Shown here: positions 54,738 through 64,000 of the stretch, piece by piece
Position numbering within the stretch: position 1 is the first letter of the stretch
Layout of the letters: each line of letters opens with the position of its first letter
NCBI GenBank assembly: GCA_018340375.1
Contig: JAFFJZ010000001.1
Location: 64,844,001 to 64,908,000 of the forward strand
Source: Gonatopus flavifemur
Lineage: Eukaryota; Arthropoda; Insecta; Hymenoptera; Dryinidae
Direction: 5' to 3'
Length of the DNA stretch: 64,000 nt
Position numbers and translations under genes: made by a program
Notes under the pieces: generated by a model
Told to the model about the DNA's origin: nothing
The model's input: only the letters and a program-made list of their open reading frames with translations
Databases searched by the model: none

Positions 54738-54923
54738 CTGTAAAAAATAGATGTGGAAATTTTCCTTGATTTGTAGAGAATTCAACACACAAAAAACAAA
54801 AAAATTCCCCAAAGTGATGAGAAAATTCCTTGTTTTCAATAGACAAAACATTCCGTTCCACGGTGAAGGGACGAAATCCATTAACAATGTGGAGGAAAAC
54901 TCCCCACACTTTTTTTTACAGTG
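54738..54923. mobile_element. MITE, CACTGTAAAAA ends, short copy
   Basis: Left ACTGTAAAAAATAGATGTGG (lacking the first bases), right reversed CACTGTAAAAAAAAGTGTGG. The core (TTCCCCAAAGTGATGAGAAA, GACGAAATCCATTAACAATG) matches the right halves of 25185-25434 and 46815-47080. Open frames crossing it are spurious. Confidence 0.78.
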
Positions 54924-54963
54924 TGGATATCAAGTTTGCTCATAAAACGAGTTAGAATTATGG

Positions 54964-55110
54964 AGTTGAAACTGGCCGCCGTAAAACTAGCAGCCGATCG
55001 TCATAATTTTTTACATGAAACGCTTATTAATGTTCAGTGAGATGCTACTTGATCGAAGCTCAAACAACGTTTAATCAAAAGTGACAAAAACTAGATGCTA
55101 GTTTCAGCTT
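54964..55110. mobile_element. Foldback MITE, CTAGCAGCCGA family, copy 3
   Basis: GTTGAAACTGGCCGCCGTAA then AACTAGCAGCCGATCGTC at the left, CTAGATGCTAGTTTCAGC at the right; the centre ATGCTACTTGATCGAAGC matches copy 1. Same family as 17831-18013. Confidence 0.65.
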
Positions 55111-57563
55111 CATTTTCCACCCTTCAAGAGTGTATTTTCATTCTCCTGAAACTCACGATAATTGTCGGTATAATTAACCACGTGGAGGGAAAAATAGTTT
55201 GTCACTTCAAAAAATCCATACGTTGGAGTAATCAGAGAAAAATGGTTGATGAATTTTTATGATTCTTCTCAAGCGCAGATAAAGGATTTTATGTGGTTAT
55301 AAAATTGTCTTCATATGCGCATCTTTTGAAATTTACTCACTCATCAAAATTTGTTCATATTCGAATGACATTTTACCGAAGAAATTGATGTCAAAATCAT
55401 GTAAACAAAGATAATAAACATTCTAAAATTTCTAGCAAAAATTAGTCGATAAATTCTGAAACTGTGACCGTGCTTATAATTGATCATCGTGAGATATTTC
55501 GACCGCAACCGCACTAATTTGACCTGAAAGACCACTTTTGAGGTTCACTTTGTGTTCACTGCAAACTCCTGTTGACTTCGTTTCAAACCAACAGTAATAT
55601 CACGAAGAAAACATTGGTTTACTAATTCATATGGACTCTTGAAACTCAATCCAGAACTAACCCGGCTCATTGTGGAAATATTGAAACAATAAATAAAGTC
55701 GGATTGTTTCTTTTCTCAAGAAAAATGATACGATGAAGAGAGATTGTAGTACAAGAACAACGGTAAAGCAAACTAATATCGTTAGGGCCTACGAGGTGTT
55801 GATTTCTCTTTCGGTATGAAACACGTGTTTCCCACCTCCCTATAATCCATCGGGTGTTTGCTCCCAAAATGCCAGTCAATAAACTTTGTGTGAAAATATT
55901 CAAAGTCTATACTCTATACGTAAAGTAAATAACTTCATATAACCCTGTCGGCTATATTTTCTTTTGTATTCTTAGTGCTTCGAGTATTACAGCATTTTCT
56001 TGATTAATCATGAGCACTAACCAGATTGTTCAATATATATTTCTGAGACACGCTGATCCGTCTTTAACTAGTGATTACATCAACTAAATGATCAGCTTTT
56101 TATACCCATCACAGCTGAAAGTTGAATTATTATCTGAGCTTAATTTTCGCTGAACACGTCTACCTACATTATTTTTAGCTCGAGTCTTCCTTCTCAGAGA
56201 TAATAACATAGCAAATCTCAGTATCGCTTGAAATTTTGTGAAATAATTTTCCAACGTGGTAAAACGAGGAGAAAAATCACGTGGTCCTTTTATCACTAAA
56301 GTACTTTCTTTGGGCGTAAAAAGAAAAGCTATTTTGGTACCAGGTTGATATCTTCTTAACCATACAGACGTTGATAACCAACTGTAAAAATTCCTTTTAT
56401 TCAAAATATAAAATATTACTGAATAAGGTTGCTCACGGGAAATTGAATTTTTCAAAATTCATGATGTTTTCGACAGCAATGTTGTTTTAATTGAAAATAT
56501 ATCGCACTTTCAAATTATGCATGAATTGATTCATTGAAAATTAACAATCAACATCACCGTAGTCATTTCATAATTAATTTACTTCGATAAGTAGGAAAAC
56601 ATTCAACATTTGGAACTTCATGATGATATCATTTTGGAAGGTACAATGAGAGAGTATGTATCATAAAAAATGCTCCACAAATTTAACAAGTAGAAGTAAT
56701 TGGGATCCATGTTTCATGAAAATATTTTCTCTGTTTTATTCCTCACGAGATACAAAACATTCTAGAAATAAAACCATAAGCAAAAGCAACCTTCACAAAA
56801 GAAGATTCGAAGTTACTCGTTCTTGAATTCTCAATGCTACCAAATATTCTGTATATTTCGAATGTATGATTACCAAACTTCCACAAAAAGAAACTCCACA
56901 TCGGTAACTTTGATTATTCTTCGAGACCTGCTGTAAACTCCAACAATTGTTTCAACACCACTCCCTTTTTTCTGATACATTTATTTATTTTCACCTATCG
57001 ATCTCTCCCTCTTCTTCTCTTCCCTGCTGTTTCTCCTTCAATTTGACACATATCATTCGTTACTCGCGTTGTCACAGAATTCCGAGGAAGAACCCGAAGT
57101 TATTAGTTCGATGTTACAAAATTTCAAGAATGTAATAAAAATTGGAACCGAGCGAGCCGATGTTTCATTCTTATATCACTTCTATCTGTCGCTATTTTGA
57201 ATGGAGTACCCACAGCTGCACGATGACAATACGATTCTCAAATCAACTTCCTTTCTCACATTTTCATTTTATAAACCATAAGATTGACGTAAGTCTGAAA
57301 AAGCTTGAGAAATTCAACTTTCCATCAGCAAGCTTATGAAAATAAAGAAATCGCATTCGAGAGAAGCTTCGCCACAGATACGGGAAGGAATGTGAAATAA
57401 TTTTTCAATAATAATTCAACTTTTCTTCGTAGAAAATTACTTTATCGCGAAAAATAAAGGACAAAATCTCTACCTTGTTGAAACTTCTCGTGATGGAAAA
57501 AATCGCTCAAAAGAATTGAATTGAAAAACTAGGTAAGAGAGATTTCAAATCAAATTGAACTGT
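55111..57563. other. Non-coding stretch, no gene recognised
   Basis: No TIR pairs or splice-bounded exons stand out. The 123-codon minus-strand frame at 56084-56455 has random composition and no recognisable domain. Confidence 0.4.
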
Positions 57564-57907
57564 ATACTCTAAATCTGAAGGAGTGGAAAATCGATATATT
57601 GGGTCTATTGACTAACCCTCAACCTTTGGCTTTCATTGTAAAAGAATTCATACTCTCTACATCTGGAAGAGTGAAAAATCACGTGTTTCACTCCAATAAG
57701 TCTCAGAAGTGAGCCAGTCCGCTTTGAGTGGGATTGTCACTCATTTCGAGTGAATCCCCTCTCTTTTAGAGCGGAAAATTCACTTTAAAATTGGAGTGAT
57801 TTTGTGAGTTTCTAACCTCAAGCCTTAGACTTTCACTCGAAATGTCGACAAGCTCACTTCTGGTTGCCTAGGGAATGAAATCTCACTCCAAAAATTTTAG
57901 AGAGTAT
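57564..57907. mobile_element. TIR element with ATACTCT ends and GAGTG-rich core
   Basis: Left ATACTCTAAATCTGAAGGAG then TGG; right reversed ATACTCTCTAAAATTTTTGG then AGTGAGA. The core contains many GAGTGAAA, TTTCACTC and GGAGTGA words. Fragments of the same family are at about 51480-51600, 52497-52561 and 58317-58355. Confidence 0.55.
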
Positions 57908-58016
57908 CCTCGCTTGGTCACGGAGAAAAATAATACAATCAACATTGCAACATTTTCTAGAAAGTTGGTATTATTTCATCTCATGTCTTGGGAAGTTGAG
58001 AAAAATGAAATGTTAC

Positions 58017-58188
58017 CGTAAAACGGGGTTATTTCGACTTTCGGGGGTAACTTTGACAGCCTTGGGCCGCTTTAACGGCTCACCTAAATGCAGTTTAAAC
58101 CTGTCACTTCGCTCCGCATACGTTTAAACCTCACTTCGGCGCTCGGTTAAAGCGATCCAAGGGGCTATCAAAGTAATCCCGTTTTACG
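58017..58188. mobile_element. MITE, 172 bp, CGTAAAACGGG ends
   Basis: Left CGTAAAACGGGGTTATTTCG, right reversed CGTAAAACGGGATTACTTTG; the arms continue through GACAGCC/GATAGCC, CTTGG and CGCTTTAACSG. The centre has GTTTAAACCTGTCACTTCGC and CGTTTAAACCTCACTTCGGC. The target duplication is uncertain (TTAC and ATAC at the edges). Confidence 0.82.
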
Positions 58189-60561
58189 ATACCAATTCAA
58201 TCAATTAGACTATATTCTGTGAGAAAGTCTTCGGAGACCGTTAAAGTAATTGCGACGACATTTGACAGAATAATACTATTTTATTACATTCTTTTTGTTC
58301 GTGTGACTGGTTAAGGAGTGAAATCTTATTCTAAAAATTACAGAGAGCACCCCTTGATTCTCTTCGAAATGTTAACTCGTTGTTCACTGTAACTATCCAA
58401 CTAAAAATTGATTTTTGGTGCTAGAGTCACGTTACGTATCCCCATCCCATCCATCTTTTTTCTACAAAGAAACATAGCTCGGATCAAGATCGACGGATTG
58501 GTTGCCAATGCGTTGTTCGGTTTATATTGGGCCAAAAATTGGCAACAGTTTGCTTTTTCCCTGTTTCGATCGACATTGGCTAAAGCAAGAAATTTACATA
58601 CGAATATATTTCAAAGCACAGTGAACCCATGTACACCAAAATATCATAAATATGTCATAAAGGGGTGTTTTATTTCTCTGTAACCCTCGATTAAAATGAG
58701 ATCTCACCTCTCGAACGTCTGTAAGTAATTCTCTAGGTGAAACAAATGAATGGACCCTGTAATGAACATTCATCGTTCAAGCACAAACAAACACGCGTAA
58801 ATTTATGCGAAGAGGATTAAATTGATAAATTGCTAATATATACACACCCACACGATTTCACACGTTACGTAGCACCGTCATATAGATATATTTGGGCGAA
58901 CAGTCGGTTGTCAGTGGACGATCGAGCGATTTCCCTTGAATGTAGGTGTCTGACAATAGATAGAGTCATTTGGTGACAGTTGTGTCACCCTAATGACCAT
59001 TTGCGATGACGTATGTTTAGAATGTATACAGCGTGTCCATCCAAAATTATATCGTACGTTACGCACTCGTGTTGGTGAAATTCAAATCGTTTAACGTACA
59101 AGAAGTCTCTCGCGATGATTTATTCCCTCAAAAGTGAGTAATATTATCCAAAGAAACTTGCTTATTTTGTGTTCTTCGCGAACAATATTCATCAGCTTCG
59201 ATTTATCTTGATCAGAAAATGGATCATTTTATACAAGATGAATAGTAGTTTTTAAATCCAACTAAATATTGATACTAATAGCTTATAATATCTCGAAAGA
59301 GGAGGAATAAATATTGATAAATCACATTTACGTGACTGGAATCGTCCTGCCTTGTACGTATTCCGTTCAATAATCGAAGAGACTTCATTGTTGAACATTT
59401 CTTACATTTTTCGAACACACACGGGCATCGATATGCATGCAATTTTCAAGTAGAGAATATAAAACCGCGAGTGAAACCGAATTGAACAGAGTAAAATACT
59501 TTGATTAATAAAAAAAAACAAAAAATCAATCGAATTCGGTCGAACTTTTTACCGTGCATTCGAATTTACGAAAATTGTTCAATAAATTTCCAATTGACTT
59601 CTTCGGAGGCGTTATACGTCAACTACAAAGTGAAATCATTTTTCATCCCCGTCCAAGTTGAAAATCATATTTCTGTCTCTCAAGTTTTGATTTGTCGTCC
59701 AATTGTTGAGTTAATAACTCGATGACTCAGTTTCTCCGCTTCTTCTCCATCTTATTCTACTTCCTCAATACCTCTACTTACTTATGCATTATCCGGAAAT
59801 CCGCTACAAGTTAAAACTTTCAGTAATAATCTTCTCGTCGCATAACAAATAAAGAAAAAAAAAAGGAATGTCCAATCGTCTATTTTCTCTCTTTGCATTC
59901 GTTCGCAACTATTCTGTCGCTCCTTCTTCGCGGATTCGCAAATTTAATATACCCAGACGGACGTATTTACTTGACCTGTCGAGTATTTTACTTGGACGCA
60001 AACTCGAGGAAAGAGAAGGAGGAGGAGGAGTGTAGAAAAGAGGAAAAAGGTCCCATAGGATGAAAATGGAAAACTTTATTCCACGCCGTGAACTAGTTTG
60101 GGGCAATTCGTTCTTTTCCTTAGATACCTTGTATTTTTCTTCTTCTTCTTTGCCTATATATAATGTAAATATATATATGTATACATTTTCATCTACTTTA
60201 GCCTTCGAATCAAAATGTTTATTCGACGAAGTTACATGGGAATGTAAATTCTTTAGCGAAGAATTTTCATTCCGTAATTGAACAATAGGTACCTTATTTG
60301 TATCCCCTAAGCTTTCGACCGAATGCGCCGCCACGATGAATGTTTTTTCCATTTTCTCATTTATAGAATTCGTCGAGAGAAGTTGTGACAAAATCTGGAT
60401 ATTTCCGTTCGTTGCCCAATTCGAAATCATGATATGAAAGTCGTAGAAAAATTCGAGTTTAGTGATTGAATACAAAACGAATTGTGTCACGAGTTGTGTC
60501 AAGTCAATGACGAAGGTATAATGTTTCTTGAAGTGTCGGATTAAGACACCAATTTGGTGGC

Positions 60562-60601
<40 letters not shown>

Positions 60602-62255
60602 TTAGGTCAACACAAACTCATCGTACGCGTTAACACAATTCGCAAGTCAATGGGATTATATGGGGCTTCCCAAATTCGCTTCTATCTCGGTCACATCGTA
60701 CAAAAGCATTCGCGAACTCTGTTCTGTTTTCTTCTTCATTTCACTTCCCTTGTCAAAACAATCCACGTGAATTGAAATGAACATTTTTTTTTTTATTCCA
60801 ATCGAAAGCAGAAATTTTTTTCTCTGTTATTTTCCAGTTATTTTTTATCGGATATCTCGATTCCGCTGAATTGTTTATCTTGGTGGTTCACAGGGAAAGA
60901 AATGGATTGTAATTTCAGAGAATATTGAATAGTATAAACTACCTGGAGAGGAGGGTTTCTTTGCACTTGTCGGATAGAGAAAAATATTTGAATGTTCAAA
61001 AGAATTTCATATAGCATAACTACAACGCAGCGATATTATACGATATTCTTATTCTTGCGAGAGAATAAAACAACTTTGTACAAGTTAACAAGTTTCATTG
61101 ATGGTAACAATAAATTGCCAGGGAGTGTTTGTAGCGGCAACTAAACATTGTTTCCTTTGGTATAATTTTCTGCTTTTCTTCTTATTCACCTGTTCCACAC
61201 ACGTTTCAACAAAATTTTACAAAACCATCTGATAACATTGTAGCACTACTTCCACAAGACAAAACTTTTATACAATGCCTCGAGGCAACATAGATACAAC
61301 GTATAGTCGAGTACCGTGTTATTTTTTTTTTACCTTTTTTTTCATACTACCAGGATCTCTAACGATGTAACAATGTAGGATAGGTATAACTTTTTCCCTT
61401 CGCTTACAATTTTGTAACATTTTATCGAAGAAGACAAGGATTTTCAATTGCGTCAATGGACAGAAAATTCAAGGTATTTCACACATTTGTTTTGTTGTTT
61501 AACAACGTTGGTTATTGCCGTGATGATTTGATTATTTCTAAATCTCGAGTCGAGGGATGAAGTATAACGGCACGAGAAAAATGGAGAGAAAAAGGAATGG
61601 TGCGTCAGTTCGTTCGCGATTGTGCCTTGTGAAGTTGTTGTACTCGACACGATGGCCATCGATGAACAACGCGAGTAAGGGTTAAATGGGGGCAAAGGGA
61701 GACGAGCAAGGTGAAGGGTAAATAGAGGACTCGTAGGACCAGCAGCCGGTCGAGCTTTTGGCTGTGAAGTGCTTTCGAAAAAGCTCTCTTGCGTTGAAGG
61801 ATGAAGGGGTGGAAAGAGAGGGAACACGTTAAAGGATTGGTGGGGTGTGAAGTGAGGGTGGCGACAGCAACCTGGCACCTAACAAGTGACAATTACCGGT
61901 GCTAACGAGCATCAGAAACTCGTGGTATAACCAGCTGCTCTTCATGGTAGGCGTTAGTGGTAGAGACGACGATGATGCAGTCTTCCAATGGTTAGATGTC
62001 CTGTCTCTGAAAAGACTGCTACTACTGCAACTCTCATCCGCTTCTATCAAACTCCGATGCATTCTCAGAGAATTCCATTTCGTTCATTCAAATACCAACG
62101 ACATTGTGTCAAGAGCATCATTGTTCTTTTATCGAAATTGAAATCCAATTGAACGTTTCGACATATTTTATGTTTCTTCTTTTTTAAAGAATTTTTTATT
62201 GTCTATTCATCGTACAAGTGGTATACATTTTTTAGTCCAAACCAGAACATATACA
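58189..62255. other. Mostly non-coding stretch, low element density
   Basis: No gene recognised. A 218-codon minus-strand frame (59909-60565) and a 141-codon one (61453-61878) are discussed among the rejected items. A TA microsatellite is at 60568-60597. TACAGCGTGTCCATCCAAAA at 59029 looks like an isolated transposon end. The area 61600-61990 is GC-richer and could include an exon, but no splice pair was convincing. Confidence 0.4.
60568..60597 (+). repeat. (TA)n microsatellite
   Basis: About 15 uninterrupted AT/TA units, likely length-variable. Confidence 0.9.
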
Positions 62256-62432
62256 CACGAAAAGAAAGAAATAGCTGCACTAACTAACGTAAATACCTGG
62301 GGTATTTTGAATTAGTTGAGACAACTAACGTGTTACTTGTCCTGACTACTAAGTAGCTGCAGCAACTACTTGAGTAGATGGTCGAAAATCGACTATTCAA
62401 GTAGTTGCCGCAACTATTCCTTTTTTCCCGTG
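62256..62432. mobile_element. Internal-deletion derivative of MITE A (22126-24250)
   Basis: Left end CACGAAAAGAAAGAAATAGC, right end reversed CACGGGAAAAAAGGAATAGT. From TGCACTAACTAACGTAAATA onwards it matches the second half of element A (TAACGTGTTACTTGT, CTGACTACTAAGTAGCTGC, TAGATGGTCGAAAATCGA), so one arm has been lost. It reads through the sites where A is interrupted. CA lies at both flanks. Confidence 0.85.
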
Positions 62433-64000
62433 CAGGCTATGAAAATAGTTACTCAGAGAGAGCATAAAATCAGATGCAAATGGCCTTATCCCATGACATC
62501 CTATATGACATAAAATATTTATTGAAAACACATTGTTTCTAACGACTAAAGGGTCTGTTCTCATATGTTTTAGGAATGAGAGATGAGATTGAGGTAGGAT
62601 AAATGTGATACGCTTCGACACGAGGAACAATAGCTTGTTCGAGGTCGCAGTAACTATGCAATGTAATGTATGACGTATAGCCCAATATCCTTGGTATATA
62701 CATAGGACATAAATATACAACACACCGTATGTTTCCTACCCTCCTGAATCTCCCTCTCTCTCTCTCTCTCTCTCTCACCCTCTTCTTCCTCCCTTATATC
62801 CACATCTCTCGACTCCCAAGTCCTCACCGTTTCTCTAGGATCGTATTTTGCTACAGAATCCTCATATGCGTGTGAGTTATATATAATGTACATATGTATA
62901 TATTTCTCTTTATATGTCCTGGGTATACCGTGTACGAAGTGTGAGGGCTAATTAATCCGGGGAATCTGCACATGTTGTGCCGTACCGTAGGTGCGAGGGT
63001 TTTAATTATACGCAAATAGTTAATGCATTTAAACATGATGAGTGTATAAATCCATTGTTACGGTCATTTTAGGGACAAAATAATATGAAAATTCGTTCAC
63101 CTTATCGACGAAAAAAAATCTTAGCTGTCTCGTTCCTTTCAAAATTCATTAATTTGGAACAAAATATAACATTTCAGTGAATTAAGAATATAATACACTC
63201 TCATAATTCATTATATCTTAATAACAAAAATCATGAAATCATTCTGTATATTACGATAATAATCATTGAAATATAGATAGCCTTTCGCATCGGTGATATT
63301 CAAAGCGGCATAAAAGCGTTCAAAGCTTTGAACGTTTTATGAATTTACAATCCACTTTGTTGGAATTTGCATTTTTTTTTTCAACAGCCCTACGGATTTT
63401 CCCCAAATCCGTTTCATAACCTTCCACGAATATGTATTTGATTATTATATTTTTCAATAATTCATCTGAACGTGAAATGAATGATAAATATTTTCCCTTG
63501 CGTGCTAAAGTTAAATAAATATGCGTGTAATCAACACATTAAAAAAAACACATTTTGCAATTTGCAATTTTCGTGTATAATTAACAATTATCTTGTTTTT
63601 CGTGTGCAATTTTGAAAGAAGATGTCCAGTTATTAGGGAAATTGTGATTCCACGGTGGAAACAATTGAAATAGAGATTGTGGGAGTAAAGTTAGATGATG
63701 GAGGACGAAATTCGGTGGTGTACAACAGACATTTATGGCAAGGAGTGATATGTTTGGTAACCCTGAATGCATTCGCGTGGTTTGCCGTAAAGTCGTAGAT
63801 CATTGCGGCTAGTGTTGTACCAGATTTAACTACCACCATTTGGCGACAACACCGACGGTTGGGACGAGTTCATTCCGAAACCTCTTACCGGGGACCATCC
63901 AATCAATGATACAAAACTTCTGTAATAACGGTGCACATAGTCGTGCACAAGAATCGTATTCGCAAAAAAGTACGAATCTCAAGGGGGATTTAAATGTCCT
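62433..64000. other. Non-coding end of window
   Basis: No gene or element recognised. A CT microsatellite is at 62753-62776. Open frames near 63581-63839 on the minus strand have no recognisable domain. Confidence 0.4.
62753..62776 (+). repeat. (CT)n microsatellite
   Basis: About 12 CT units within a wider pyrimidine-rich patch; on the minus strand it yields an Arg/Glu run in a spurious frame. Confidence 0.9.

Noticed and set aside
59909..60565. 218-codon open frame on the minus strand
   Set aside because: It is the second longest frame, but its product has no recognisable domain, mixes low-complexity Lys/Glu, Pro and Ser runs, starts beside a TA microsatellite, and lacks splice or codon-use support. 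Kept as a chance frame; a protein search would settle it.
61453..61878. 141-codon minus-strand frame, Pro/Ser/Phe-rich
   Set aside because: Composition follows a purine-rich plus strand, another frame overlaps on the same strand, and no family is recognisable.

Overview
The window reads as nuclear DNA of an insect: AT-rich, without operons or ribosome-binding sites, with exon-like fragments ending in GT splice donors, mariner, hAT-like and non-LTR retrotransposon remains, and a very dense load of short non-autonomous DNA elements. CpG dinucleotides are not obviously depleted, which would suit a hymenopteran, but that placement is an inference. No complete host gene can be shown. The only intact protein gene I can defend is a Mos1-type mariner transposase at 6860-7897, inside an element with both terminal inverted repeats (TIRs) and a TA target duplication.

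Layout. 1-6.0 kb is mostly featureless AT-rich DNA with a purine-rich tract. 6.0-10.9 kb holds the intact mariner, a small hAT-like MITE (miniature inverted-repeat element) with an 8-bp duplication, two tRNA-like (Pol III A/B box) modules, and a TGATCA-rich TIR element. 10.9-25.6 kb is a mosaic of palindromic MITEs, many inserted into one another: a nest at 13.09-13.81 kb, a near-perfect hAT-like palindrome at 14.37-14.62 kb just upstream of a possible SAM-domain first exon, and a triple nest at 22.13-24.25 kb. 25.6-30.7 kb is quieter, with possible promoter-like sequence. 30.7-34.4 kb holds a candidate 113-bp exon, a hAT-like element with an 8-bp duplication, and a decayed second mariner. 34.4-39.4 kb is quiet. 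39.4-40.1 kb is the degraded 3' end of a non-LTR retrotransposon. 40.5-49.3 kb is again packed with foldback elements, including a near-identical 290-bp inverted pair inside a third copy at 45.0-45.8 kb. 49.8-50.6 kb is the best candidate host gene start: a CpG-rich region, a possible untranslated exon, and an Asn/Gln-rich coding exon. 52-58 kb has scattered MITEs. 58-64 kb is mostly quiet, with microsatellites and one deletion derivative of the MITE seen at 22 kb.

How the parts relate. Most elements fall into a few terminal classes: (1) CACTGAGAGAAA, CACGGAGAAAA, CACTGTAAAAA or CACGCAGAGAAAA ends, usually with a TA (sometimes other dinucleotide) flank and palindromic cores that differ completely between families; (2) CCCTAGTAAAA or CCTGGTGAAAA ends; (3) hAT-like ends with 8-bp duplications; (4) GGCCCA-rich repeats. 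Nesting gives a relative order of insertion. The most unusual signal is that many unrelated palindromic cores carry nearly the same short terminus, as if one transposition machinery moved a set of interchangeable hairpins. All family assignments rest on reading by eye; no search or folding was run.
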